In this document: positions 37,116 through 47,157 of the stretch, in pieces
How the letters are laid out: every line of letters begins with the position of its first letter
Numbering within the stretch: the first letter of the stretch is position 1
Source of the DNA: Schleiferia thermophila
Lineage (GTDB): Bacteria; Bacteroidota; Bacteroidia; Flavobacteriales; Schleiferiaceae
DNA length: 64,000 nt
Assembly (NCBI RefSeq): GCF_003337435.1
Contig: NZ_QPJS01000001.1
Location: 1,109,998 to 1,173,997, forward strand
Reading direction: 5' to 3'
The notes under the pieces: model-generated
Database searches by the model: none
What the model saw: only the letters and a program-made list of their open reading frames with translations
What the model was told of the DNA's origin: nothing
Made by a program: the position numbers and the translations under genes

Positions 37116-40100
37116 TTAATTGAAATTGTAGCGGATGCCTACCTGAATTCTCCAAACGTCAGCCACATTGTTTGTGAACTGATAGGGTTCGTCTATCAAT
37201 CTGCCTTGCAGTTGGAGCAGGCGATATCTGTGTTGGCCATTTGCGTCAACACCTCTGTTGATCAACGGTTGGGTGGAAGTAAATCGGCGACCTACTCCCC
37301 AATTGGAATTCAGGAAGTTAGTGAAATTCAGAATGTCAACTCTGAATTGAAGGGAGTTTTTGTATTTACCTTGCTTAATACCGATTTCCTGAGCAATGCT
37401 GAAGTCCACACGGTGCACCATTGGAAGCCAAGCTCCGTTTCTTTCGGCATATTTTCCTCGGTTTTTGCTCAAGTAGGGGTCTTTGTTGATAAATGCTTCC
37501 CAGGCTTCTTTTTGTTGTTCGGCGGTGAAGGTGATGGATTGACTACCTACAGTAACGGTATACTGCTCAAAATTCATCTCATCCATATTGGCTGCGATGT
37601 AAATGAGATCGTTGGATGTACCTCCATCGCCGTTCATATCACCACTGTATGTGTAGCTGGCTACACCTTGAGTAAATCCATCGTAAAATAGCGAGATGGT
37701 GGTATTACCAAAATTAGAAAAGAACTTATTACCCATGTTTTTATAGCTGCGATCGCTAAGTATGTTGTAGGAAACTGCGGCAAATGTTCTGTGTCCTTGG
37801 GTATTGGCAGAGAAGCCCAATCCAGGATTGTTGGGATCTCCTGTATGAGGGTTGTTATTCCATGAGCCGAAGGCAATGGATCCGGGGTCGATGGTGTTTT
37901 TAGCTACACCGTATGAATAACCCAACTTGAAGTAAAGACCATCTTCTTGAGCGGGTCTTTCAATGGAGGCTGAAACATTGTAAGCAAACCCGACATTTTG
38001 ATTTTTCAGTACAATGGCATTGTCGATGAAGGAATTGATTCTAGTGGCATTGGTAGACGTCCAACGGGGACGAGGATCCACTCCTACGTAAAAAGAATCA
38101 GCTGGTGCCAAGTTGGCATTGATGTAGTAAATGCCATTGACGTCTCGGCTGTAAATTCCCTCAAGTGTGGCAATCATTCCCAATGGTAGTCTGTAGTCAA
38201 CCGCTAGGTTGGACCTCCAAAGCTGAGGGAAGACAAATCCCGGATCGGTAAGAGCTAGCTCGTAGCGCGATGCAGGAGCGCCGGTTACATTGGTTGGCTT
38301 GTAGCGGTTAGGATCGGGATGAAAAGGTCGTTGAGTAGTGTTATCCAATCTTTCAAAGCCTGTTAGAATTCCGTTGTTTCCGATTTGATTGGAAATCCAT
38401 ACATATGCCGGACGACCGGAGAACACCCCAGTACCTCCTCTGATCTGAAGGGTACGCGCATCGTCAACAGCGTAGTTGAAGCCTAGACGTGGAGACCACA
38501 TGGGGTTAGGATCCGGAAGCTTGTCAGTTCTGTATTGTACGGTATTCCCTTTTTCATCTCTAAACAGGAGGGTATCAACTTGAGAGTTTCTATAGGCAGT
38601 ATTGCCAAAGAATGGTACTTCCACCCTTAGTCCAGCAATGATGTTGAATTTACTGCTGATTTGGAAGTTATCTTGGTAGTAGATTCCTGGTAATGTTACT
38701 TTTAACGGCTGAATAGGTTTGTCTTGACCCGGTATGTTGGACCAACGAACTTGAAATCTCCTTAAGTTGACAGGGGAAGTGGTACGATTGGGGTTGTCGA
38801 AATAGTCAAGGGCGTCGGTATAGAAATCCTCCAGACTGTTGTATACATACACACTTTGCGAACCGGGGAAGAAAATGTTTTCAGACTGATAATATTCAAG
38901 ACTTGCCCCAAAAGTGTGGGTATGACGTCCGCTGTATATATTAAAATTGTTTTGAAGCTGCCAGGTGGAATATCTCAGTTCATTATTAGGTGAAAAAGGC
39001 TCAAACCCGAAGGTGGTGTACACGGTATTGTCTTTGAGGATATCCACCATCGGGAAGAACTGGCCTACCGGGCGACGGCTTTCGTCCTGGAAGGTGTAGC
39101 CAAGGATGAGCTGGTTGCTCATGTTGGTGCCGATTTGAGAGTTCCACTCGCCTATAATGGACCGGATGTTTTCAATAATCTGATAGTTGGAGTTTTTGAA
39201 GTTTAGGCCAGTTAAGTTAGTTCTTCTGTTTCCGAAGCCCAATGAAGATGAATTCGACAGTAGAATATCCGAAGAAGAATTTAAGTGATTGTAGCGGAGT
39301 GAAATTTTATTCTTCTTATCTAGATTATAATCCAGACGGATCAGAAATTTGTGGGCTATTACATTGTTGTCATAGCCTTCATAAGGTCCGGTAACGTAGC
39401 CAAATCTATTAAACAGGAAGGAGCTCAAAGAATCGAGGTCTGATGCAAGGACACGTGTTACATTTCCACCAACAGGTTCATTGCCTCTGTTAGCGCGAAA
39501 AGTTGTTCCCGGCTCTGTGGTCTTTTCATATTCGTAAGAAGAGAAGAAGAAGAGTTTGTCTTTCAAAATGGGGCCACCAAGTCTAACTCCATATTGATCG
39601 TAATTAAATTCTCCGGGATTAAATTCCAGATCTTTTGCTTTGCGGCCTACCATGTTGTTGTTTCTGAAAAAAGAGTAAATGGAGCCTTGAAAGTCGTTGG
39701 TTCCGGAGCGGGTTACAGTATTGACAGTGGCTCCTGTGAAAAGTCCTTGCCTGACATCATAAGGAGCAATATTGACCTGGATTTGGTCGATGGCATCGAG
39801 GGAGATAGGAGCAACTCCGGTACGATCTCCTGGCTGACCACCCAGACCAAAGGAATTGTTGAAGTAAGATCCGTCCACGGTGATGTTGTTGAGACGGTTG
39901 TCAGCTCCGGCGAATGAGTTGCCTCGACCAGCCTGAGGTGTCAGACGTGTGAAATCGTCGATACGACGCGAAATGGTGGGCAGTGAGTTGAGCGTTTTGT
40001 TGTCAACCGATGTGGCTGCTCCTGTGCGTCCTGAGCTGAATACGGGATCAATAGTGGAAGTGACGGTTACTTCCTGAAGGCTAAGGGAGACTTCTTCCAT

Positions 40101-40418
40101 TTTGATGTCAAACACAGAAGGTACTCCCAAGGTTAGGTAGATCCCTTCAATCGTTTTGGTGTGATAACCAATGAATGAAAAGGTAATCCGGTAAGGGCCG
40201 CCGACGCGCATGTTGCTGATTTGATAGAAACCGTTATCAGTAGTAACCGCTGAATAGCGTGTACCGGATGGGGTGTGTATGGCGTCGATGGTGGCACCGG
40301 GTAATGCCTCCCCGGTTTTAGTGTCGGTAAGTCTTCCTCTGATACCAGAAGAAGTGACCTGTGCAAAGGTGAAGTTTCCGCACAGGAATAATAAAAGAAG
40401 TACTAGTGCTTTTTTCAT
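37116..40418 (-). CDS. Oar-like TonB-dependent receptor with N-terminal carboxypeptidase-like domain
   Basis: A 1100-residue outer-membrane receptor. The signal peptide (MKKALVLLLLFLCGNFTFA) follows the ATG at 40418, which is preferred over the frame start at 40445. Next come a CarboxypepD_reg-like domain (GIRGRLTDTKTGEALPGATI), a plug domain (RRIDDFTRLTPQAGRGNSFAGADNRLNNITVDG) and a long beta barrel ending in GIRYNFN. The RRIDDFTRLTPQ and PYDVRQGLFTGATVN features match Oar family proteins. Substrate is unknown; no SusD partner or other transport gene is adjacent. It is transcribed alone, with a terminator after it. Confidence 0.88.
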   Translation of the reverse strand: MKKALVLLLLFLCGNFTFAQVTSSGIRGRLTDTKTGEALPGATIDAIHTPSGTRYSAVTTDNGFYQISNMRVGGPYRITFSFIGYHTKTIEGIYLTLGVPSVFDIKMEEVSLSLQEVTVTSTIDPVFSSGRTGAATSVDNKTLNSLPTISRRIDDFTRLTPQAGRGNSFAGADNRLNNITVDGSYFNNSFGLGGQPGDRTGVAPISLDAIDQIQVNIAPYDVRQGLFTGATVNTVTRSGTNDFQGSIYSFFRNNNMVGRKAKDLEFNPGEFNYDQYGVRLGGPILKDKLFFFSSYEYEKTTEPGTTFRANRGNEPVGGNVTRVLASDLDSLSSFLFNRFGYVTGPYEGYDNNVIAHKFLIRLDYNLDKKNKISLRYNHLNSSSDILLSNSSSLGFGNRRTNLTGLNFKNSNYQIIENIRSIIGEWNSQIGTNMSNQLILGYTFQDESRRPVGQFFPMVDILKDNTVYTTFGFEPFSPNNELRYSTWQLQNNFNIYSGRHTHTFGASLEYYQSENIFFPGSQSVYVYNSLEDFYTDALDYFDNPNRTTSPVNLRRFQVRWSNIPGQDKPIQPLKVTLPGIYYQDNFQISSKFNIIAGLRVEVPFFGNTAYRNSQVDTLLFRDEKGNTVQYRTDKLPDPNPMWSPRLGFNYAVDDARTLQIRGGTGVFSGRPAYVWISNQIGNNGILTGFERLDNTTQRPFHPDPNRYKPTNVTGAPASRYELALTDPGFVFPQLWRSNLAVDYRLPLGMIATLEGIYSRDVNGIYYINANLAPADSFYVGVDPRPRWTSTNATRINSFIDNAIVLKNQNVGFAYNVSASIERPAQEDGLYFKLGYSYGVAKNTIDPGSIAFGSWNNNPHTGDPNNPGLGFSANTQGHRTFAAVSYNILSDRSYKNMGNKFFSNFGNTTISLFYDGFTQGVASYTYSGDMNGDGGTSNDLIYIAANMDEMNFEQYTVTVGSQSITFTAEQQKEAWEAFINKDPYLSKNRGKYAERNGAWLPMVHRVDFSIAQEIGIKQGKYKNSLQFRVDILNFTNFLNSNWGVGRRFTSTQPLINRGVDANGQHRYRLLQLQGRLIDEPYQFTNNVADVWRIQVGIRYNFN

Positions 40419-40445
40419 TTTGGGTTGTTTTTGATCACGTGGCAA

Positions 40446-41200
40446 AATTATTTACAGAAAAATCCATTGGCTATTAATAAATTATTTCAAATGTTTATGA
40501 AATTTAATGGTAAAATCATCTTGACATAACATTTTTTTAATGTGCATGCCACTGCATAATATTATCTTATTACTTTATTTTTTTCATTACCACTGCGTTA
40601 TTTTAAGTAAGAATTCTTCTGTGGTAAAATCAAGGAATTTAATCTTAATTTTTCTTTTAATTTTCCACGTATATACCTAGTAAAGAACATATTAGATCGT
40701 TGAAAATGGAAATGTAGTATGCCTCTGTCTTACAAATGTCTGCTAATACAATGATTTTTTTTGTGTCTAAAGCTTTTTTATATTGGTAGAATATTCTAGT
40801 TGATTGTAGGGTATAGATTGTGTCTTTTAGCAAAGATAGAATATGGAACATGGGTTTGGAATCTGTAGAAAGCTGGATATTGTCCGTGGGATTTAAATGT
40901 AGGGATTTTGTAGTGAGTTTTGTACTTGTTTCAGACTTATTGGTGTATCGATAACTAAATTCTGCTGTACAAATCGCTTTTGTATTTAATGAATTTTAAG
41001 GGCGTATTTCTTAGGCTATATTTGGGGATGGGTACTATCCGGGTGTTGATATTTTCCAGGATTTTTTTACGGATTTTTTGTTGTGAAAGGATCAGAGATT
41101 TTCGTGGGGTTTGTATTTAAATGATTTGATTTTTTTAGAAAAGATATTATGGGTTTTGGTACAATGGAGGTGTAGGTGGTGGTTAGGGTTATGTGCGTGA
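40446..41200. other. Long AT-rich intergenic region
   Basis: About 755 bases upstream of the TonB receptor gene and downstream of metK. Short frames (for example 40657-40851) show no recognisable protein features. No tRNA, hairpin terminator or convincing promoter was identified. The stretch ends in the GC-rich element at 41201. Confidence 0.5.
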
Positions 41201-41320
41201 GGGATGCGGAGGGCGCCCGACAGGGCGGTGCGCAGCACGGGAGCGAAGCGCACCCCGGAGCAGCCCGACCCCGCGCGGTAAGGCCGGCGCAAGGAGGCCG
41301 GCGCGCGGGGGCACGCCCAA
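41201..41320. repeat. 80% GC structured element downstream of metK
   Basis: 96 of 120 bases are G or C, within flanks that are strongly AT-rich. Two hairpins are visible: GGTGCGC (41227-41233) with GCGCACC (41248-41254), and CCCCGCGCG (41269-41277) with CGCGCGGGG (41302-41310). A palindrome GGGCGCCC lies at 41211. Short frames through it encode Arg/Gly/Pro-rich peptides that look spurious. It resembles a repeated intergenic element or structured RNA. Confidence 0.65.
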
Positions 41321-41364
41321 ATGGATCGTAAATCGATGTGCGGTCTGGCTGGGAGTTTGGTTGG

Positions 41365-42633
41365 TTATGATTTGATTTTGAAGTACTTGCGAATGGTGTC
41401 GACGTAGTTGAGTTCTTCCCAGGTGAAGAGTTTGACTTCTTTTTTGAGCTCCAGGGTGCCGTTGTGGTCGGGCTTTCGGAAGGTTTTGATGACGGTTTGT
41501 GGCTTGCGACCCATGTGGCCATAGGCGGCTGTTTCGCTGTAGATGGGTGCGCGGAGGGAGAGTCGTTTTTCGATTTCGTAGGGGCGCATGTCGAAAATGG
41601 CATCGATGCCTTCGGCGATTTGTGAGTCAGTGAGGCCGTGATGTGCTGTGCCGTAGGTATTTACAAAGATGTTGATGGGGCTGGCAATTCCGATGGCATA
41701 GGATACCTGGACGAGGATTTCGTCGGCTATGCCGGCGGCTACGAGGTTTTTGGCGATGTGGCGGCAGGCGTAGGCTGCTGAGCGGTCGACTTTTGAGGGG
41801 TCTTTGCCACTGAAGGCCCCTCCGCCGTGCGCGCCTTTGCCTCCGTAGGTATCGACGATAATTTTACGACCGGTGAGACCGGTGTCGCCATGGGGGCCTC
41901 CGATGACGAATTTTCCGGTGGGATTGACGTGGTAGATGATGTCGTCGGTGAAGAGTTTTTGCAGGTCGGGGGTCAGCTGGGCTTTGACGCGCGGTATGAG
42001 TATGTCGATGATGTCGCGACGGATGATTTCCTGCATGCGGTCGTCGGCGTCGAACTCGTCGTGCTGGGTGCTGACGACGATGGTGTGTATTTTGTCAGGG
42101 CGGTTGTTGTCGTCGTATTGGATGGTGACCTGGCTTTTGGCATCTGGGCGCAGATAGGTCATCATACGTCCCTCCCGGCGGATGTCGGCCAGCTCGCGAA
42201 GGAGGCGATGGCTCAAGTCGAGGGCAAGGGGCATGTGATTGGCGGTTTCGTTGGTGGCATAGCCAAACATCATACCCTGGTCTCCGGCGCCTTGTTCTTC
42301 AGGCGTGCCGCGCTCTACGCCTTGACTGATGTCGGGACTTTGCTCATGGATGGCGGTGAGGATGCCGCAAGAGTTGGCCTCAAACATGTACTCGCTGCGT
42401 GTGTAGCCTATACGGCGTATGGTATCGCGCACTATGGATTGTATGTCGATGTAGGTATTGGTTTTGACTTCGCCGGCTACAATGACTTGTCCTGTGGTGA
42501 CAAGGGTTTCGCAGGCTACTTTACTGTCGGGGTCGAAGGCCAGGAAGTGGTCGAGGATGGCATCGGAAATTTGATCGGCTACTTTGTCGGGGTGACCTTC
42601 GGAGACGGATTCAGAGGTGAATAGATAAGGCAT
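41365..42633 (-). CDS. metK: S-adenosylmethionine synthetase
   Basis: Makes S-adenosylmethionine from methionine and ATP. The 422-residue protein from the ATG at 42633 begins [28 protein letters not shown], with the ATP-binding His in EGHPDK. It continues with [32 protein letters not shown] and [19 protein letters not shown]. An in-frame ATG nine codons upstream (42660) would add MFNPNSIKK, which relatives lack. Its GC content is clearly higher than that of the genes on either side. Confidence 0.95.
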   Translation of the reverse strand: MPYLFTSESVSEGHPDKVADQISDAILDHFLAFDPDSKVACETLVTTGQVIVAGEVKTNTYIDIQSIVRDTIRRIGYTRSEYMFEANSCGILTAIHEQSPDISQGVERGTPEEQGAGDQGMMFGYATNETANHMPLALDLSHRLLRELADIRREGRMMTYLRPDAKSQVTIQYDDNNRPDKIHTIVVSTQHDEFDADDRMQEIIRRDIIDILIPRVKAQLTPDLQKLFTDDIIYHVNPTGKFVIGGPHGDTGLTGRKIIVDTYGGKGAHGGGAFSGKDPSKVDRSAAYACRHIAKNLVAAGIADEILVQVSYAIGIASPINIFVNTYGTAHHGLTDSQIAEGIDAIFDMRPYEIEKRLSLRAPIYSETAAYGHMGRKPQTVIKTFRKPDHNGTLELKKEVKLFTWEELNYVDTIRKYFKIKS

Positions 42634-42933
42634 TTTTTTAATGGAATTTGGGTTAAACATTTGGAGGTGATGTGTACTGCTTACCCCTTTTAAAAAAAGC
42701 CTTTCACAGAACTACGACGGGTGTGAGTTACTGTTTTAGCATTTTTTAATGTGGTTGCAATCAGCACAAATCTGTCCACAATTCAGGGCGCGAATGTACG
42801 TGTACTGACATTTTTTTCAGCGTCTGGTCAAGTGAATTGAAAAAAAAATATTTTTTTTGGATTATTTTGAAATTTTTTATAAAAAGAATGTAAATGTTCT
42901 GATATTTTAAAATGAGGGTATGGCAGAATGCTG
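42634..42933. other. Upstream region of metK
   Basis: About 300 bases between ggt and metK. It includes the AT-rich stretch downstream of ggt, a TACATTCG resembling a variant -7 element on the minus strand, and ATGTTTAACCCAAA just before metK. No riboswitch fold could be supported. Confidence 0.4.
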
Positions 42934-44628
42934 TTACCATCCGCTGGCGCAGGAGTCACCTTTTCTTTTGGAATCGGCTAAGGGCACAAAGTTGCGGTTG
43001 GGAGTGATGTAAATGGCGTTGAAGATGCCAATTTGTTCAATTTCTCGGATTTGATAGCCCATCTTTTGGAGTTTTTTTATGGTGGTTGGATTGAGAGCGC
43101 CGTTTTCAACGATGAGTTCATCGGGCAGCCATTGAGCGTGGAGCTTTTTCTGGTCGATGGCTTTTTCCAGCGGCCATCCTCTGGACATCAGCTCAAGGAC
43201 CTGAAATATGTTGGTGATGATGGTGGTACCTCCCGGAGTACCGACGGCTGCGATAGGCAGCCCGCGATGTAATAAAATGGCAGGTGTCATAGAGCTGAGC
43301 ATTCGACGATTGGGTCGGACTTTATTGGCAGTGGAAAACGGGAGGCCAAACTGGTTGCTTTGTCCCGGAAGGGTTGAAAAATCGTCCATTTCGTTGTTAA
43401 AAAACATTCCGTGGAAATAAAGTTTACTCCCGAAGTAGCCGTTGAGTGTAGTGGTAATGCTTACGAGAAGTCCCGTGGAATCGGCCGTGCAATAATGGGT
43501 GGTTTCAAAGCTTTCGATGGAAGCCGGAGAGGGGGTGCCAAAAGCTGCTGAAGGTGTTCGGAATGTAGGGCTGATGCTTGAGGCCATCTGCCTTATATAG
43601 GTATCCGAAGTAATTCGGCTGAGGATATCTGGGTCGGTGTCCCGCGGATCGCCCAGGTACTTGTGCCTGTGGGCATAGACTCTTTTGGCCATTTCCGCAA
43701 AATAATGAGCATACCGGGGGGAGTACGGTTTAATCCGATGCAGGTTCAGGCTTTCTGACATGCCGCAAAAGTGGCGAAGACCTATACCTCCTGCAGAGGG
43801 AAGTGGCATGGTGGCTATAAGATATCCGCGATAGGGTATGAGCTCCGGCTTTCGCCAGACTGGCTGATAACTGGCAAAATCTTCAGCTGTATGCACTCCT
43901 CCATGAGTTTGCAGAAAATCGGCCATTTGAAGAGCAAATGTCCCGTGATAAAAGGAGTCGGGACCGAAAGCCGCAATTCTTCGGAGCAGGTTTGCCAATT
44001 CAGACTGTCGGACCAGTTGTCCGGGATAGAGTGAGTCGTCATGAAGTAAAAATGATGGCAAAAAGCCAGAAATTCTCTTAATATCGGACGTATGCCTGAG
44101 CCATTGAGAGGCCATGTATGGTGTAAGCCGATGGCTGTCAGCCAATTGGATAGCTGGCTGCAGACACCGATGCCAGGGCAATGAGCCGAGCGAATCGTGA
44201 AGTGCGAAAAGTCCGGCTACACTGCCCGGAATTCCAACAGAAGTAGCTCCCTCCAGGCTGGGTTTTGTATCTGGATAACGCGCCATCAAATACGCATACA
44301 TGGAGTCATACGCGGCAGCCGGGGCAGTTTCTCTGAAGTCCAGAGTAAGAATCCGGCCATCGGGCACATGCACGACTGCAAATCCTCCTCCTGCCACGTT
44401 TCCGGCTATCTGATACACTGATGCCAGTGCAAAATGTACTGCCACGGCTGCATCTATGGCATTGCCACCGGATTTCAATATTTCCAATCCGGCCTCTACT
44501 GCCAGGGGATGTGCAGCCGATACTGCTCCCCTATGGAATGAGACATGTTGTCCTGTAGTCTCTTCAATACTAAACAGATGTATCAGACCAAGTGCTATGT
44601 GCAAAAGTCTCATGAAGCTATGTCTCAT
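42934..44628 (-). CDS. ggt: Gamma-glutamyltransferase
   Basis: Exported enzyme that cleaves the gamma-glutamyl bond of glutathione and related compounds. The 564-residue precursor has an N-terminal hydrophobic signal, then AVSAAHPLAVEAGLEILKSGGNAIDAAVAVHFAL. The autoprocessing site lies at SFETTHYCTAD, where the first catalytic Thr of the small subunit is expected in the THYCTAD context. The small subunit has TTTLNGYFGSKL and GTPGGTTI. An ATG at 44613 is an alternative start. The divergent MuiA-like gene begins 75 bases away. Confidence 0.9.
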   Translation of the reverse strand: MRHSFMRLLHIALGLIHLFSIEETTGQHVSFHRGAVSAAHPLAVEAGLEILKSGGNAIDAAVAVHFALASVYQIAGNVAGGGFAVVHVPDGRILTLDFRETAPAAAYDSMYAYLMARYPDTKPSLEGATSVGIPGSVAGLFALHDSLGSLPWHRCLQPAIQLADSHRLTPYMASQWLRHTSDIKRISGFLPSFLLHDDSLYPGQLVRQSELANLLRRIAAFGPDSFYHGTFALQMADFLQTHGGVHTAEDFASYQPVWRKPELIPYRGYLIATMPLPSAGGIGLRHFCGMSESLNLHRIKPYSPRYAHYFAEMAKRVYAHRHKYLGDPRDTDPDILSRITSDTYIRQMASSISPTFRTPSAAFGTPSPASIESFETTHYCTADSTGLLVSITTTLNGYFGSKLYFHGMFFNNEMDDFSTLPGQSNQFGLPFSTANKVRPNRRMLSSMTPAILLHRGLPIAAVGTPGGTTIITNIFQVLELMSRGWPLEKAIDQKKLHAQWLPDELIVENGALNPTTIKKLQKMGYQIREIEQIGIFNAIYITPNRNFVPLADSKRKGDSCASGW

Positions 44629-44703
44629 TTTTTTATGTGTTTCTATTGTTATCTATGCAAAAAAATTTATAAAAGCGTTTTACGCTTAAACCCTCGTTAA
44701 AAA

Positions 44704-46335
44704 ATGAAACATCAATTTGCTTTTTTTACCTCAGCGCTATTTATGCTGTCAGGTAAACCCTCATTTGCTCAAACAGTACAAACAGCGCGGGTCACTGCAG
44801 CTGAAATCTATATGAATGATGTGGCACAAGTGTATCGGGAAGCTACGCTAAACTTAAAAAAGGGAATCCGTACAGTCGTCATCGCAGGAATCGAAGGCCA
44901 ACTGATCGACCAAAACTCTGTAGCTGTAGAAATTTATCCGAAGGGTCAAGTAATCAGAATTTTTCCACCGGCAGAAGTTGAGTGCAAGGATGACGACATC
45001 TGCAGGGAATTTCAGCGGCAGCTTGAAAGGCTCCAAAGCGAAATACAACAAGACCGACTCGAACTTGAGAAGCTAACAACTGCTGAAAAAATTCTGATTC
45101 AAAATGCCAATGTCACCAACAGTCAAAACCTTAATCTGAATCTACTACGAGAAAGCATCAACTACTTTCGAACGGAAACTGCCATGCTGACAGATGCAAA
45201 ACACAAACGCAAGACTCAGATTGATGAAAAGCAGCAAAAGATCCAGGAACTTCAAGCCAAAATTCAATCGAGAAACCGTTATTTACAAACTCATGTCAGA
45301 AATTATTCAGCCCTTGTCGAAGTGCCACAGGATGGGCAATACCAAATTGGCATCTCACACCTAATAAGAGGTATAAACTGGAGACTCCAGCAGGAAATTG
45401 ACATTGATGAAACTGAAAAACACGCCATTGTAAGAAATCTGGCAGAAGTACGTCTGACTACTGAGGAACGTTGGGAAGATGCTGAGCTTACGCTGATAAA
45501 TAAATCATTTGACCTAAGTGGCAAACCCATTGAGTTCAGACCATTGAGGGCTGTTTTTTTCAGACCCAGACCCGTGATGACAATCGATGTAGCACCGGTG
45601 CGTACACAGCGAATGGCTGAAACCGCACAAAAAATACTTGCAAACGAAGACGCGGAGGCAGAGCAGTTTGATATATCCTCTATGATCGAAGAAACCATTG
45701 ATGGTGAAACATTTCGACTTAGCGGGAAATATCGGTTGAGTAAAGATACTCCTCTAACTAAAGAACTCTACAGAGATACACTTCCTGTCCAACTTAAATA
45801 TCAAATTTTCCCTTACGTAGAAACAAAAGCACAATTACTTGCCATTTGTCACACAAAGGTCCATGTTCTGAGGCTCAACCCATCGGTCATCAGGCTCAAT
45901 GGAAGAGCAGTGGGCATTGAATCCAATCCTCTCTTCCTAAGCGATGATTCTGTACAAATACGGCTGGGAACTGTAAACTACATTACAGCAATCCGAAAAA
46001 GACAGAACCTGTATAGTTCGCGTTCTTTTTTAGGTAGCAGCAAAAAAGACACCTATGAATACAGCATTCAGGTCACCAACCGAAGAAATTCGGATGTAAC
46101 CGTGACGGTGATTGATCGGATACCTGTGAGTACCGATAGTAGAATTGAAGTAAAGTTTAAAAAGACAGGTCAGGTCGAACCGGACAAGCAGGGAATGCTG
46201 CGATGGGAAATTACCCTTCAGCCCGGGCTAAGTCGTACTCTGGAATACGGCTTTGAAATAATCTACCCCAAGGATAAGGTTATTGAATTGATAGAAGATG
46301 GTAATGAAAACGCAAAGACCTCCGTTCCCCGGTAA
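44704..46335 (+). CDS. MuiA-family protein (DUF4139), exported
   Basis: A 543-residue protein with a signal peptide (FAFFTSALFMLSGKPSFAQ), an N-terminal DUF4140-like region (TAAEIYMNDVAQVYREATLNLKKG), a coiled-coil stretch (about residues 105-195, rich in Glu/Gln/Lys) and a C-terminal DUF4139 beta domain ending in QPGLSRTLEYGFEIIYPKDK. Relatives are called mucoidy inhibitor A; their mechanism is not known. It probably acts in the periplasm or at the outer membrane. No operon partner is apparent on this strand. Confidence 0.82.
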   Translation: MKHQFAFFTSALFMLSGKPSFAQTVQTARVTAAEIYMNDVAQVYREATLNLKKGIRTVVIAGIEGQLIDQNSVAVEIYPKGQVIRIFPPAEVECKDDDICREFQRQLERLQSEIQQDRLELEKLTTAEKILIQNANVTNSQNLNLNLLRESINYFRTETAMLTDAKHKRKTQIDEKQQKIQELQAKIQSRNRYLQTHVRNYSALVEVPQDGQYQIGISHLIRGINWRLQQEIDIDETEKHAIVRNLAEVRLTTEERWEDAELTLINKSFDLSGKPIEFRPLRAVFFRPRPVMTIDVAPVRTQRMAETAQKILANEDAEAEQFDISSMIEETIDGETFRLSGKYRLSKDTPLTKELYRDTLPVQLKYQIFPYVETKAQLLAICHTKVHVLRLNPSVIRLNGRAVGIESNPLFLSDDSVQIRLGTVNYITAIRKRQNLYSSRSFLGSSKKDTYEYSIQVTNRRNSDVTVTVIDRIPVSTDSRIEVKFKKTGQVEPDKQGMLRWEITLQPGLSRTLEYGFEIIYPKDKVIELIEDGNENAKTSVPR

Positions 46336-46416
46336 AGCGGGATTCCTACAAGGCCGGGTATTCATACGAAGTTCGGATAAAATTCACATATTTATCATCG
46401 CTTTAATATTGAACAT

Positions 46417-46446
46417 TTTGCGAAACAAAAGTTTCGGCTATTTTTG
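46417..46446 (+). promoter_or_regulatory. Bacteroidota-type promoter of the rpsF operon
   Basis: TTTG (46417-46420) and TATTTTTG (46439-46446) are separated by 18 bases, a good TTTG/TAnnTTTG pair. Transcription would begin about 50 bases before rpsF. Confidence 0.75.
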
Positions 46447-46502
46447 CAGACCTTTTTAAACATTGTTTGTTTAACAATCAAAATCAATTAAATCAACTAG
46501 TT

Positions 46503-46841
46503 ATGGTACCAATGTACGAGACTGTTTTCATTTTAAATCCCGTCTTGTCAGAAGAGCAGACAAGGGAAACAGTCGAAAAATTTAAGGGTATCATCGAAGC
46601 CAAAGGCGGAGAGGTGACCCATGTAGAGAACTGGGGATTAAGAAAGCTCGCTTACCCCATACAGAAAAAGCGCAGTGGTTTTTACCACCTTATTGAATTC
46701 AAAGCACCCGGAGAGCTGATTGATACTCTGGAAATCGAACTTAAACGCGATGAACGCGTGATGCGCTATTTGACCGTGAAGATGGACAAGTACCACATTG
46801 AGTACGCACAGAAGAGAAGACAAAAACTTCAAAACGCTTAA
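46503..46841 (+). CDS. rpsF: 30S ribosomal protein bS6
   Basis: Small-subunit protein that pairs with bS18. From the ATG at 46503 it begins [22 protein letters not shown], and a second ATG at 46512 (MYETVF) is nearly as good. The frame also opens at a TTG at 46467, but those residues are not conserved. [19 protein letters not shown] and the end [11 protein letters not shown] are typical. It heads the conserved rpsF-rpsR-rplI cluster. Confidence 0.93.
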   Translation: MVPMYETVFILNPVLSEEQTRETVEKFKGIIEAKGGEVTHVENWGLRKLAYPIQKKRSGFYHLIEFKAPGELIDTLEIELKRDERVMRYLTVKMDKYHIEYAQKRRQKLQNA

Positions 46842-46843
46842 AA

Positions 46844-47149
46844 ATGGAAATTGCAAACGAATTTGAACTTTCAGCTTCAAGAAGTAGTAAAAACGAAATT
46901 CGCTACCTACAGCCTATAGCTATTGATACCACTAAAAAGAAAAAATACTGCCGCTTCAAAAAGTATGGCATAAAATTCATCGACTATAAAGACCCAGATT
47001 TCCTGCTCAGATTTGTAAATGAACAAGGAAAAATACTGCCCAGAAGAATCACGGGAAACTCCCTTAAATATCAAAGAAAGCTAGCTCAGGCCATTAAAAG
47101 AGCACGCCACTTAGCCTTGCTGCCATTTGTAGCTGATAACCTAAAATAA
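46844..47149 (+). CDS. rpsR: 30S ribosomal protein bS18
   Basis: A 101-residue protein with the conserved core [61 protein letters not shown]. It has an N-terminal extension (about 25 residues) compared with E. coli S18, as is usual in Bacteroidota. It lies 2 bases after rpsF. Confidence 0.96.
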   Translation: MEIANEFELSASRSSKNEIRYLQPIAIDTTKKKKYCRFKKYGIKFIDYKDPDFLLRFVNEQGKILPRRITGNSLKYQRKLAQAIKRARHLALLPFVADNLK

Positions 47150-47157
47150 TGTTGGCC

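Noticed and set aside
40657-40851. 64-residue minus-strand frame
   Set aside because: No homology landmarks, no promoter or ribosome site, in AT-rich DNA where chance frames are common.
41067-41603. Reading frame antisense to the end of metK and through the GC-rich element
   Set aside because: Composition is low-complexity and it overlaps a certain gene; it arises from GC-rich DNA.
41827-42624. 265-residue plus-strand frame antisense to metK
   Set aside because: Shadow frame produced by GC-biased codons of metK.
42661-42850. SAM riboswitch in the metK leader
   Set aside because: A GCTAAA string is present, but no consistent set of conserved stems or cores of a known SAM riboswitch could be traced.
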